Assembly: GCF_030272615.1 (NCBI RefSeq)
Contig: NC_081413.1
Location: 336,781,302 to 336,845,301, forward strand
Source of the DNA: Cryptomeria japonica
Lineage: Eukaryota > Streptophyta > Pinopsida > Cupressales > Cupressaceae
Reading direction: 5' to 3'
Length of the DNA stretch: 64,000 bases
Shown here piece after piece: positions 34,696-48,724 of the stretch. A program made the position numbers and the translations under genes. The notes below the pieces were generated by a model, which was given only the letters and a program-made list of their open reading frames with translations, did not search any database and was not told the origin of the DNA. Numbering within the stretch: the stretch's first letter is position 1; each line of letters begins with the position of its first letter.

Positions 34696-35884
34696 AGAGG
34701 CTTTTAGTGTTTAGTCACCGGCCTCATGCCTACTCTGTTTGATAGATAAAGAAGCATAACATAAGGAGAAAAGGTCCTAAGATCCAAAGCAGATTGGAAG
34801 GCCGATATCAAAACGATTCAAGATCAAATGTTGCTAGATATAACGTCAGATGATACACAATTAATTAAGAATTTAGAATCCTACATGGATTCACTCTCAA
34901 GGTTCAACAATGGTATGACCAGAATAGAAGTGATCAAGCCAGAAATTAAAGATGACAACTATCAACAACATCTCAAGGCTCTTCATGACCTCAAACAATA
35001 TGGATTTGAAGACTTCTAATCGTTTACTCTCTCTTTTCTATTTTTCTTCTAGTTTTGATTTGATCACTTCTGATCCTTTTTCCTCTCTTTTCCTTAATTT
35101 TCAAATTTTGATATTGTAAAAGGCCCAAAGCTTGTTAAATCCTCAATTTTTCTATAATAGGATAATCAAGGCCTTGTTTTGCCCTCTCCTTCTTTGACTT
35201 CTACATATACTACAAAATTCCAATAGAATTAGATATACTAATTCACCAAAGCTGAATAATATACAAAAAGACCATGGTTGCTATCCAGAATCTTATATGA
35301 ATCAATGAAATTGAGGATTTTTTGGTTGAGGTTCATATGTCTACACTGTGTTGTGGAGTTTGAATGGATTTCAGCTTCTTCTAAAGTACAAGATTAAAAT
35401 TGCTTACTCCATTCAAAGGTATTCTATGTAGAGAACAAGTAGTAAGTTGCAATTGGGAAAATTCATCTCATGCTATGGTCGATAACAAAATAATAATCAT
35501 TATTTCTAATACTAATGTAATTAATTGTCTCCATGATCATGATGTAATTACTAATGCAACACTACACTTTTTTGACACTTGAATGTTGAATCAAAATTAT
35601 CAAATAAATAATTACTAATGCAACCTTATTCTTGAACATTGAAAAATAGTAGTACGTTAATTTATTAACTTGTAAATAGAAATTTGAAAAATGCAATTGC
35701 ATATCAAAATTAAATGACATTGATAGAAACATAAAATATCATCGAGCACAATTAGGATTTTGTAATTTGACAGATGAAATACATTATGCAATATGCAACC
35801 AAAAGTTTAATAAATACCTAGTAACTGCTAGTGCTAAATCTCTTAAATTTTCCAAATCATCTCATCATCCTGATCATCAAATCA
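34696..35884 (+). repeat. Array unit 3
   Basis: Frame intact, 34828-35019, with E to K (PEIKDD). The unit is 1189 bp. An overlapping frame that starts at 35767 runs into unit 4. Confidence 0.9.
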
Positions 35885-37072
35885 AGAGGCTTTTAGTGTT
35901 TAGTCACTGGCCTCATGCCTACTCTGTTTGCTACAAAAAGAAGCATAGCATAAGGAGAAAAGGTCCTAAGATCCAAAGCAGATTGGGAGGCCGATATCAA
36001 AATGATTCAGGATCAAATGTTGCAAGATATAACGTCGGATGATACACATTTAATTAAGAATTTAGAATCCTACATGGATTCACTCTCAAGGTTCAACAAT
36101 GGTATGACCAGAATAGAGGTGATCAAGCCAGAAATTGAAGATGACAACTATCAACAACATCTCAAGGCTCTTCATGACCTCAAACAATATGGATTTGAAG
36201 ACTTCTAATCCTTTATTCTCTCTTTTCTATTTTTCTTCCAGTTTTGATTTGATCACTTCTGATCCTTTTTCCTCTCTTTTCCTTACTTTTCAAATTTTGA
36301 TATTGTAAAAGGCCCGTAGTTTGTTGCATCCTCAATTTTTCTATAATAGGATAATCAAGGCCATGGTTTTCCCTCTCCTTCTTTGCCTTCTACATATACT
36401 ACAAAATTCCAATAGAATTAGATATACTAATTCACCAAAGCTGAATAATATACAAAAAGACCATGGTTGCTATCCAGAATCTTATATGAATCAATGAAAT
36501 TGAGGATTTTTTGGTTGAGGTTCATATGTCTACACTGTGTTGTGGAGTTTGAATGGGTTTCAGCTTCTTCTAAAGTACAAGATTAAAATTGCTTACTCCA
36601 TTCAAAGGTATTCTATGTAGAGAACAAGTAGTAAGTTGCAATTGGGAAAATTCATCTCATGCTATGGTCGATAACAAATAATAATCATTATTTATAATAC
36701 TAATGTAATTAATTGTCTCCATGATCATGATGTAATTACTAATGCAACACTACACATTTTTGACACTTGAATATTCAATCAAATTTATAAAATAAATAAT
36801 TACTAATGCAACCTTATTCTTGAACATTGAAAAATAGTAGTACGTTAATTTATTAACTTGTAAATAGAAATTTGAAAAATGCAATTGCATATCAAAATTA
36901 AATGACATTGATAGAAACATAAAATATCATCGAGCACAATTAGGATTTTGTAATTTGACAGATGAAATACATTATGCAATATGCAACCAAAAGTTTAATA
37001 AATACCTAGTAACTGCTAGTGCTAAATCTCTTAAATTTTCCAAATCATCTCATCATCCTGGTCATCAAATCA
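35885..37072 (+). repeat. Array unit 4
   Basis: Frame intact, 36017-36208 (open from 36002), with MLQDITSDDTHL. Instead of tttgatagagaaag it has tttgctacaaaaag, which removes two stops in another frame, so 35767-36042 is open for 91 codons. Confidence 0.9.
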
Positions 37073-38260
37073 AGAGGCTTTTAGTGTTTAGTCACCGGCC
37101 TCATGCCTAATCTGTTTGATACAGAAAGAAGCATAACATAAGGAGAAAAGGTCCTAAGATCCAAAGCAGATTGGGAGGCCGATATCAAAATGATTCAGGA
37201 TCAAATGTTGCTAGATATAACGTCGGATGATACACAATTAATTAAGAATTTAGAATCCTAAATGGATTCACTCTCAAGTTTCAACAATGGTATGTCCAGA
37301 ATAGAGGTGATCAAGCCGGAAATTGAAGATGACAACTATCAACAACATCTCAAGGCTCTTCATGACCTCAAACAATATGGATTTGAAGACTTCTAATCCT
37401 TTACTCTCTCTTTTCTATTTTTCTTCTAGTTTTGATTTGATCACTTCTAATCCTTTTTCCTCTCTTTTCCTTACTTTTCAAATTTTGATTTTGTAAAAGG
37501 CCCAAAGCTTGTTGCATCCTCAATTTTTCTATAATAGGATAATCGAGGCCTTCTTTTTCCCTCTCCTTCTTCGACTTCTACATATAATACAAAATTCCAT
37601 TAGAATTAGATATACTAATTCACCAAAGGTGAATAATATACAAGAAGACCATGGTTTCTATCCAGAATCTTATATGAATCAATGAAATTGAGGATTTTTT
37701 GGTTGAGGTTCATATGTCTACACTATGTTGTGGAGTTTGAATGGGTTTCAGCTTCTTCTAAAGTACAAGATTAAAATTGCTTACTCCATTCAAAGGTATT
37801 CTATGTAGAGAACAAGTAGTAAGTTGCAATTGGGAAAATTCATCTCATGCTATGGTCGATAACAAATAATAATCATTATTTTTAATACTAATGTAATTAA
37901 TTGTCTCCATGATCATGATGTAATTACTAATGCAACACTACACTTTTTTGATACTTGAATGTTGAATCAAAATTATCAAATAAATAATTACTAATGCAAC
38001 CTTATTCTTGAACATTGAAAAATAGTAGTACGTTAATTTATTAACTTGTAAATAGAAATTTGAAAAATGCAATTGCATATCAAAATTAAATGACATTGAT
38101 AGAAACATAAAATATCGTCGAGCACAATTAGGATTTTGTAATGTGACAGATGAAATACATTATGCAATATGCAAACAAAAGTTTAATAAATACCTAGTAA
38201 CTGCTAGTGCTAAATCTCTTAAATTTTCCAAATCATCTCATCATCCTGATCATCAAATCA
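37073..38260 (+). repeat. Array unit 5
   Basis: Frame starts at 37205 but has TAC changed to TAA at 37259-37261. Shares this and several other private changes with unit 12. Confidence 0.9.
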
Positions 38261-39448
38261 AGAGGCTTTTAGTGTTTAGTTGTCGGCCTCATGCCTACTC
38301 TGTTTGATACAGAAAGAAGCATAACATAAGGAGAAAAGGTCCTAAGATCCAAAGCAGATTGGAAGGCCGATATCGAAACGATTCAGGATCAAATGTTGCT
38401 AAATATAACGTCAGATGATACACAATTAATTAAGAATTTAGAATCCTACATGGATTCACTCTCAAGGTTCAACAATGGTATGACCATAATAGAGGTGCTC
38501 AAGCCAGAAATTGAAGATGACAACTATCAACAACATCTCAAGGCTCTTCATGACCTCAAACAATATGGATTTGAAGACTTCTATTCCTTTACTCTCTCTT
38601 TTCTATTTTTCTTCTAGTTTTGATTTGATCACTTCTGATCCTTTTTCCTCTCTTTTCCTTACTTTTCAAATTTTGATATTCTAAAAGGCCCAAAGCTTGT
38701 TGCATCCTCAATTTTTCTATAATAGGATAATCGAGGCCTTGTTTTTCCCTCTCCTTCTTCGACTTCTACATATACTACAAAATTCCAATAGAATTAGATA
38801 TACTAATTCACCAAAGGTGAATAATATACAAAAAGACCATGGTTTCTATCCAGAATCTTATATGAATCAATGAAATTGAGGATTTTTTGGTTGAGGTTCA
38901 TATGTCTACACTGTGTTGTGGAGTTTGAATGGGTTTCAGCTTCTTCTAAAGTACTAGATTAAAATTGCTTACTCCATTCAAAGGTATTCTATGTAGAGAA
39001 CAAGTAGTAAGTTGCAGTTGGGAAAATTTATCTCATGCTATGGTCGATAACAAATAATAATCAATATTTTTAATACTAATGTAAATAATTGTCTCCATGA
39101 TCATGATGTAATTACTAATGCAACACTACACTTTTTTGATACTTGAATGTTGAATCAAAATTATCAAATAAATAATTACTAATGCAACCTTATTCTTGAA
39201 CATTAAAAAATAGTAGTACGTTAATTTGTTAACTTGTAAATAGAAATTCGAAAAATGCAATTGCATATCAAAATTAAATGACATTGATAGAAACATAAAA
39301 TATCATCGAGCACAATTAGGATTTTGTAATGTGACAGATGAAATACGTTATGCAATATGCAACCAAAAGTTTAATAAATACCTAGTAACTGCTAGTGCTA
39401 AATGTCTTAAATTTTCCAAATCATCTTATCATCCTGATCATCAAATCA
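38261..39448 (+). repeat. Array unit 6
   Basis: The normal stop TAA has become TAT, so the frame 38393-38617 runs 11 codons longer (74 codons). Confidence 0.9.
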
Positions 39449-40636
39449 AGAGGCTTTTAGTGTTTAGTCGCCGGCCTCATGCCTACTCTGTTTGATACAG
39501 AAAGAAGCATAACATAAGGAGAAAAGGTCCTAAGATCCAAAGCAGATTGGAAGGCCGATATCAAAATGATTCAGGATCAAATGTTGCTAGATATAATGTC
39601 AGATGATACACAATTAATTAAGAATTTAGAATCCAACATGGATTCACTCTCAAGGTTCAACAATGGTATGACCAGAATAGAGGTGATCAAGCCAGAAATT
39701 GAAGATGACAACTATCAACAACATCTCAAGGCTCTTCATGACCTCAAACAATATGGATTTGAAGACTTCTAATCCTTTACTCTCTCTTTTCTATTTTTCT
39801 TCTAGTTTTGATTTGATCACTTCTGATCCTTTTTCCTCTCTTTTCCTTACTTTTCAAATTTTGATATTGTAAAAGGCCCAAAGCTTGTTGCATCCTCAAT
39901 TTTTCTATAATACGATAATTGAGGCCTTGTTTTTCCCTCTCCTTCTTTGACTTCTACATATACTACAAAATTCCAATAGAATTAGATATACTAATTCACC
40001 AAAGGTGAACAATCTACAAAAAGACCATGGCTGCTATCCAGAATCTTATATGAATCAATGAAATTGAGGATTTTTTGGTTGAGGTTCATATGTCTACACT
40101 GTGTTGTGGAGTTTGAATGGGTTTCAGCTTCTTCTAAAGTACAAGATTAAAATTGCTTACTCCATTCAAAGGTATTCTATGTAGAGAACAAGTAGTAAGT
40201 TGCAATTGGGAAAATTCATCTCATGCTATGGTCGATAACAAATAATAATCCTTATTTTTAATACTAATGTAATTAATTGTCTCCATGATCATGATGTAAT
40301 TACTAATGCAACACTACACTTTTTTGATACTTGAATGTTGAATCAAAATTATCAAATAAATAATTACTAATGCAACCTTATTCTTGAACATTGAAAAATA
40401 GTAGTACTTTAATTTATTAACTTGTAAATAGAAATTTGAAAAATGCAATTGCATATCAAAATTAAATGACATTGATAGAAACATAAAATATCATCGAGCA
40501 CAATTAGGATTTTGTAATGTGACAGATGAAATACATTATGCAATATGCAACCAAAAGTTTAATAAATACCTAGTAACTGCTAGTGCTAAATCTCTTAAAT
40601 TTTCCAAATCATCTCATCATCCTGATCATCAAATCA
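39449..40636 (+). repeat. Array unit 7
   Basis: Frame intact, 39581-39772 (open from 39566), with DIMSDD and LESNMD changes. Confidence 0.9.
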
Positions 40637-41824
40637 AGAGGCTTTTAGTGTTTAGTCGCCGACCTCATGCCTACTCTCTTTGATAGAGAAAGAAGCATAG
40701 CATAAGGAGAAAAGGTCCTAAGATCCAAAGCAGATTGGAAGGCCGATATCAAAACGATTCAGGATCAAATGTTGCTAGATATAACGTCAGATGATACACA
40801 ATTAATTAAGAATTTAGAATCCCACATGGATTCACTCTCAAGGTTCAACAATGGTATGACCAGAATAGAGGTGATCAAGACAGAAATTGAAGATGACAAC
40901 TATCAACAACATCTAAAGGCTCTTCATGACCTCAAACAATATGGATTTGAAGAGTTCTAATCCTTTATTCTCTCTTTTCTATTTTTCTTCTAGTTTTGAT
41001 TTGATCACTTCTGATCCTTTTTCCTCTCTTTTCCTTACTTTTCAAATTTTGATATTGTAAAAGGCCTGAAGCTTGTTGCATCCTCAATTTTTCTATAATA
41101 AGATAATCAAGGACTTGTTTTTCCCTCTCCTTCTTTGGCTTCTACATATACTAGCAAATTCCAATAGAATTAGATATACTAATACACCAAAGGTGAATAA
41201 TATACAAAAAGAGCATGGTTGCTATCCAGAATCTTATATGAATCAGTGAAATTGAGGATTTTTTGGTTGAGGTTCATATGTCTACACTGTGTTGTGGAGT
41301 TTTAATGGGTTTCAGCTTCTCCAAAAGTACAAGATTAAAATTGCTTACTCCATTCAAAGGTATTCTATGTAGAGAACAAGTAGTAAGTTGCAATTCGGAA
41401 AATTCATCTCATGCTATGGTCGATAACAAATAATAATCATTATTTTTAATACTAATGTAATTAATTGTCTCCATGATCATGATGTAATTACTAATGCAAC
41501 ACTACACTTTTTTGACACTTGAATGTTGAATCAAAATTATCAAATAAATAATTACTAATGCAACCTTATTCTTGAACATTGAAAAATAGTAGTACGTTAA
41601 TTTATTAACTTGTAAATAGAAATTTGAAAAATGCAATTGCATATCAAAATTAAATGACATTGATAGAAACATAAAATATCATCAAGCACAATTAGGATTT
41701 TGTAATGTGACAGATGAAATACATTATTCAATATGCAACCAAAAGTTTAATAAATACCTAGTAACTGCTAGTGCTAAATCTCTTAAATTTTCCAAATCAT
41801 CTCATCATCCTGATCATCAAATCA
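40637..41824 (+). repeat. Array unit 8
   Basis: Frame intact, 40769-40960, with LESHMD, KTEIED and FEEF changes. LESHMD is shared with units 10 and 11. Confidence 0.9.
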
Positions 41825-42783
41825 AGAGGCTTTTAGTGTTTAGTCGCTGGCCTCATGCCTACTCTGTTTGATAGAGAAAGAAGCATAACATAAGGAGAAA
41901 AGGTCCTAAGATCCAAAGCAGATTGGAAGGCCGATATCAAAACGATTCAGGATCAAATGTTGCTAGATATAACGTCAGATGATACAAAATTAATTAAGAA
42001 TTTAGAATCCTACATGGATTCACTCTCAAGGTTAAACAATGGTATGACCAGAATAGAGGTGATCAAGCCAGAAATTGAAGATGACAACTATCAACAACAT
42101 CTCAAGGCTCTTCATGACCTCAAACAATATTGATTTGAAGACTTCTAATCCTTTATTCTCTCTTTTCTATTTTTCTTCTAGTTTTGATTTGATCACTTCT
42201 GATCCTTTTTCCTCTCTTTTCCTTACTTTTCAAATTTTGATATTGTAAAAGGCCCGAAGTTTGTTGCATCCTCAATTTTTCTATAATAGGATAATCAAGG
42301 CCTTGTTTTTCCCTCTCCTTCTTTGCCTTCTACATATACTACAAAATTCCAATAGAATTAGATATACTAATTCACCAAAGCTGAATAATATACAAAAAGA
42401 CCATGGTTGCTATCCAGAATCTTATATGAATCAATGAAATTGAGGATTTTTTGGTTGAGGTTCATATGTCTACACTGTGTTGTGGAGTTTGAATGGGTTT
42501 CAGCTTCTTCTAAAGTACAAGATTAAAATTGCTTACTCCATTCAAATGTATTCTATGTAGAGAACAAGTAGTAAGTTGCAATTGGGAAAATTCATCTCAT
42601 GCTATGGTCGATAACAAATAATAATCATTATTTCTAATACTAATGTAATTAATTGTCTCCATGATCATGATGTAATTACTAATGCAACACTACACTTTTT
42701 TGACACTTGAATGTTGAATCAAAATTATCAAATAAATAATTACTAATGCAACCTTATTCTTGAACTTTGAAAAATAGTAGTAC
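41825..42783 (+). repeat. Array unit 9 (959 bp, internal deletion)
   Basis: Frame 41957-42133 ends early at TGA (GGA changed) nine codons before the usual end. The last 229 bp of the unit, including the start block of the next, are missing; the join is near 42787-42794 at a shared ttt. Confidence 0.9.
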
Positions 42784-43971
42784 GTTAATTTTTAGTGTTT
42801 AGTCGCCGACCTCATGCCTACTCTCTTTGATAGAGAAAGAAGCATAACATAAGGAGAAAAGGTCCTAAGATCCAAAGCAGATTGGAAGGCCGATATCAAA
42901 ACGATTCAGGATCAAATGTTGCTAGATATAACGTCAGATGATACACAATTAATTAAGAATTTAGAATCCCACATGGATTCACTCTCAAGGTTCAACAATG
43001 GTATGACCAGAATAGAGGTGATCAAGCCAGAAATTGAAGATGACAACTATCAACAACATCTCAAGGCTCTTCATGACCTCAAACAATATGGATTTGAAGA
43101 CTTCTAATCCTTTACTCTCTCTTTTCTATTTTTCTTCTAGTTTTGATTTGATCACTTCTGATCCTTTTTCCTCTCTTTTCCTTACTTTTCAAATTTTGAT
43201 ATTGTAAAAGGCCCGAAGCTTCTTGCATCCTCAATTTTTCTATAATAGGATAATCAAGGCCTTGTTTTTCCAACTCCTTCTTTGCCTTCTACATATACTA
43301 CAAAATTCCAATAGAATTAGATATACTAATTCACGAAAGGTGAATAATATACAAAAAGACCATGGTTGCTATCCAGAATCTTATATGAATCAATGAAATT
43401 GAGGATTTTTTGGTTGAGGTTCATATGTCTACACTGTGTTGTGGAGTTTGAATGGGTTTCAGCTTCTTCTAAAGTACAAGATTAAAATTGCTTACTCCAT
43501 TCAAAGGTATTCTATGTAGAGAACAAGTAGTAAGTTGCAATTGGGAAAATTCAGCTCATGCTATGGTCGATAACAAATAATAATCATTATTTTTAATACT
43601 AATGTAATTAATTGTCTCCATGATCATGATGTAATGACTAATGCAACACTACATTTTTTTGATACTTGAATGTTGAATCAAAATTATCAAATAAATAATT
43701 ACTAATGCAACCTTATTCTTGAACATTGAAAAATAGTAGTACGTTAATTTATTAACTTGTAAATAGAAATTTGAAAAATGCAATTGCATATCAAAATTAA
43801 ATGACATTGATAGAAACATAAAATATCATCTAGCACAATTAGGACTTTGTAATGTGATAGATGAAATACATTATGAAATATGCAACCAAAAGTTTAATAA
43901 ATACCTAGTAACTGCTAGTGCTAAATCTCTTAAATTTTCCAAATCATCTCATCATCCTGATCATCAAATCA
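42784..43971 (+). repeat. Array unit 10
   Basis: Frame intact, 42916-43107, with LESHMD. Its first six bases (agaggc) are lost to the unit 9 deletion; the following gtcgccgacctcatg block matches unit 8. Confidence 0.9.
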
Positions 43972-45159
43972 AGAGGCTTTTAGTGTTTAGTCGCCGGCCT
44001 CATGCCTAGTCTGTTTGATAGAGAAAGAAGCATAACATAAGGAGAAAAGGTCCTAAGATCCAAAGCAGATTGGAAGGCCGATATCAAAATGATTCAGGAT
44101 CAAATGTTGCTAGATATAACGTCAGATGATACACAATTAATTAAGAATTTAGAATCCCACATGGATTCACTCTCAAGGTTCAACAATGGTATGACCAGAA
44201 TAGAGGTGATCAAGCCAGAAATTGAAGATGACAACTATCAACAACATCTCAAGGCTCTTCATGACCTCAAACAATATGGATTTGAAGACTTCTAATACTT
44301 TACTCTCTCTTTTCTATTTTTCTTCTAGTTTTGATTTGATCGCTTCTGATCCTTTTTCCTCTCTTTTCCTTACTTTTCAAATTTTGATATTGTAAAAGGC
44401 CCGAAGCTTGTTGCATCCTCAATTTTTCTATAATAGGATAATCAAGGCCTTGTTTTTCCCTCTCCTTCTTTGACTTCTACATATACTACAAAATTCCAAT
44501 AAAACTAGATATACTAATTCACCAAAGCTGAATAATATACAAAAAGACCATGGTTCCTATCCACAATCTTATATGAAAGAATGAAATTGAGGATTTTTTG
44601 GTTGGCGTTCATATGTCTACACTATGTTGTGGAGTTTGAATGGGTTTCAGCTTCTTCTAAAGTACAAGATTAAAATTGCTTACTCCATTCAAAGGTATTC
44701 TATGTAGAGAACAAGTAGTAAGTTGCAATTGGGAAAATTCATCTCATGCTATGGTCGATAACAAATAATAATCATTATTTTTAATACTAATGTAATTAAT
44801 TGTCTCCATGATCATGATGTAATTACTAATGCAACACTACATTTTTTTGATACTTGAATGTTGAATCAAATTTATCGAATAAATAATTACTAATGCAACC
44901 TTATTCTTGAACATTGAAAAATAGTAGTATGTTAATTTATTAACTTGTAAATAGAAATTTGAAAAATGCAAATGCATATCAAAATTAAATGACATTGATA
45001 GAAACATTAAATATCATCGAGCACAATTAGGATTTTGTAATTTGACAGATGAAATACATTATGCAATATGCAACCAAAAGTTTAATAAATACCTAGTAAC
45101 TGCTAGTGCTAAATCTCTTAAATTTTCCAAATCATCTCATCATCCTGGTCATCAAATCA
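43972..45159 (+). repeat. Array unit 11
   Basis: Frame intact, 44104-44295 (open from 44089), with LESHMD. Its 3' part (aatttgacagatg, catcctggtcatc) matches unit 4. Confidence 0.9.
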
Positions 45160-46347
45160 AGAGGCTTTTAGTGTTTAGTCACCGGCCTCATGCCTAATCT
45201 GTTTGATACAGAAAGAAGCATAACATAAGGAGAAAAGGTCCTAAGATCCAAAGCAGATTGGGAGGCCGATATCAAAATGATTCAGGATCAAATGTTGCTA
45301 GATATAACGTCGGATGATACACAATTAATTAAGAATTTAGAATCCTAAATGGATTCACTCTCAAGGTTCAACAATGGTATGTCCAGAATAGAGGTGATCA
45401 AGCCGGAAATTGAAGATGACAACTATCAACAACATCTCAAGGCTCTTCATGACCTCAAACAATATGGATTTGAAGACTTCTAATGCTTTACTCTCTCTTT
45501 TCTATTTTTCTTCTAGTTTTGATTTGATCACTTCTCATCCTTTTTCCTCTCTTTTCCTTACTTTTCAAATTTTGATATTGTAAAAGGCCCGAAGCTTGTT
45601 GCATCCTCAATTTTTCTATAATAGGATAATCGAGGCCTTGTTTTTCCCTCTCCTTCTTCGACTTCTACATATACTACAAAATTCCAATAGAATTAGATAT
45701 ACTAATTCACCAAAGCTGAATAATATACAAGAAGACCATGGTTTCTATCCAGAATCTTATATGAATCAATGAAATTGAGGATTTTTTGGTTGAGGTTAAT
45801 ATGTCTACACTATGTTGTGGAGTTTCAATGGGTTTCAGCTTCTTCTAAAGTACAAGATTAAAATTGCTTACTCCATTCAAAGGTATTCTATGTAGAGAAC
45901 AAGTAGTAAGTTGCAATTGGGAAAATTCATCTCATGCTATGGTCGATAACAAATAATAATCATTATTTTTAATACTAATGTAATTAATTGTCTCCATGAT
46001 CATGATGTAATTACTAATGCAACACTACACTTTTTTGATACTTGAATGTTGAATCAAAATTATCAAATAAATAATTACTAATGCAACCTTATTCTTGAAC
46101 ATTGAAAAATAGTAGTACGTTAATTTATTAACTTGTAAATAGAAATTTGAAAAATGCAATTGCATATCAAAATTAAATGACATTGATAGAAACATAAAAT
46201 ATCGTCGAGCACAATTAGGATTTTGTAATGTGACAGATGAAATACATTATGCAATATGCAACCAAAAGTTTAATAAATACCTAGTAACTGCTAGTGCTAA
46301 ATCTCTTAAATTTTCCAAATCATCTCATCATCCTGATCATCAAATCA
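45160..46347 (+). repeat. Array unit 12
   Basis: Frame starts at 45292 and is stopped by the same TAC to TAA change as unit 5, with the same atgtccag and gccggaaatt variants. Confidence 0.9.
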
Positions 46348-47536
46348 AGAGGCTTTTAGTGTTTAGTCGTCGGCCTCATGCCCACTCTATTTGATAGAGA
46401 AAGAAGCATAACATAAGGAGAGAAGGTCCTAAGATCCAAAGCAGATTGGGAGGCCGATATAAAAACGATTCAGGATCAAATGTTGCTAGATATAACGTCG
46501 GATGATACACAATTAATTAAGAATTTAGAATCCTACATGGATTCACTCTCAAGGTTCAACAATGGTATGACCAGAATAGAGGTGATCAAGCCAGAAATTG
46601 AAGATGACAACTAGCAACAACATCTCAAGGCTCTTCATGACCTCAAACAATATGGATTTGAAGACTTCTAATCCTTTATTCTCTCTTTTCTATTTTTCTT
46701 CTAGTTTTGATTTGATCACTTCTGATCCTTTTTCCTCTCTTTTCCTTACTTTTCAAATTTTGATATTGTAAAAGGCTCGAAGCTTGTTGCATCCTCAATT
46801 TTTCTATAATAGGATAATCAAGGCCTTGTTTTTCCCTCTCCTTCTTTGACTTCTACATATAATACAAAATTCCAATAGAATTAGATATACTAATTCACCA
46901 AAGCTGAATAATATACAAAAAGACCATGGTTCCTATCCAGAATCTTATATGAATCAATGAAATTGAGGATATTTTGGTTGAGGTTCATATGTCTACACTG
47001 TGTTGTGGAGTTTGAATGGGTTTGAGCTTCTTCTAAAGTACAAGATTAAAATTGCTTACTCCATTCAAAGGTATTCTATGTAGAGAACAAGTAGTAAGTT
47101 GCAATTGGGAAAATTCATCTCATGCTATGGTCGATAAAAAATAATAATCATTATTTTTAATAATAATGTAATTAATTGTCTCCATGATCATGATGTAATT
47201 ACTAATGCAACACTACACTTTTTTGACACTTGAATGTTGAATCAAAATTATCAAATAAATAATTACTAATGCAACCTTATTCTTGAACGTTGAAAAAATA
47301 GTAGTACGTTAATTTATTAACTTGTAAATAGAAATTTGAAAAATGCAATTGCATATCAAAATTAAATGACATTGATAGAAATATAAAATATCATCGAGCA
47401 CAATTAGGATTTTTTAATGTAACAGATGAAATACAGTATGCAATATGCAACCAAAAGTTTAATAAATACCTAGTAACTGCTACTGCTAAATCTCTTAAAT
47501 TTTCCAAATCATCTCATCATCCTGATCATCAAATGA
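46348..47536 (+). repeat. Array unit 13
   Basis: Frame starts at 46480 and is stopped by TAT to TAG at 46612-46614. Unit length 1189 bp. Confidence 0.9.
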
Positions 47537-48724
47537 AGAGGATTTTAGTGTTTAGTCGCCGGCCTCATGCCTACTCTCTTTGATAGAGAAAGAAGCATAG
47601 CAAAAGGAGAAAAGGTCCTGAGATCCAAAGCAGATTGGAAGGCCGATATCAAAACGATTCAGGATCAAATGTTGCTAGATATAACGTCAGATGATACACA
47701 ATTAATTAAGAATTTAGAATCCTACATGGATTCACTCTCAAGGTTCAACAATGGTATGACCAGAATAGAGGTGATCAAGCCAGAAATTGAAGATGACAAC
47801 TATCAACAACATCTCAAGGCTCTTCATGACCTCAAACAATATGGATTTGAAGACTTCTAATACTTTACTCTCTCTTTTCTATTTTTCTTCTAGTTTTGAT
47901 TTGATCACTACTGATCCTTTTTCCTCTCTTTTCCTTACTTTTCAAATTTTGATATTGTAAAGGGCCCGAAGCTTGTTGCATCCTCAATTTTTCTATAATA
48001 GGATAATCAAGGCCTTGTTTTTCCCTCTCCTTCTTTGACTTCTACATATACTACAAAATTCCAATAGAATTACATATACTAATTCACCAAAGCTGAATAA
48101 TATACAAAAAGACCATGGTTGCTATCCAGAATCTTATATGAATCAATGAAATTGAGGATTTTTTGGTTGAGGTTCATATGTCTACACTGTGTTGTGGAGT
48201 TTGAATGGGTTTCAGATTCTTCTAAAGTAGAAGATTAAAACTGCTTACTCCATTCAAAGGTATTCTATGTAGAGAACAAGTAGTAAGTTGCAATTGGAAA
48301 AATTCATCTCATGCTATGGTCGATAACGAATAATAATCCTTATTTCTAATACTAAAGTGATTAATTGTCTCCATGATCATGATGTAATTACTAATGTAAC
48401 ACTACACTTTTTTGACACTTGAATGTTGAATCAAAATTATCGAATAAATAATTACTAATGCAACCTTATTCATGAACATTGAAAAATAGTAGTACGTTAA
48501 TTTATTATCTTGTAAATAGAAATTTGAAAAATGCAATTGCATATCAAAATTAAATGACATTGATAGAAACATAAAATATCATCGAGCACAATTAGGATTT
48601 TGTAATGTGACAGATGAAATACATTATGCATTATGCAACCAAAAGTTTAATAAATACCTAGTAACTGCTAGTGCTAAATCTCTTAAATTTTCCAAATCAT
48701 CTCATCATCTTGATCATCAAATCA
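47537..48724 (+). repeat. Array unit 14
   Basis: Frame intact from 47669. Upstream ataagg is agcaaaagg here, removing a stop, so the frame is open from ATG 47567 to 47860 (97 codons, MPTLFDRERSIAKGEKV at the start). Confidence 0.9.
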
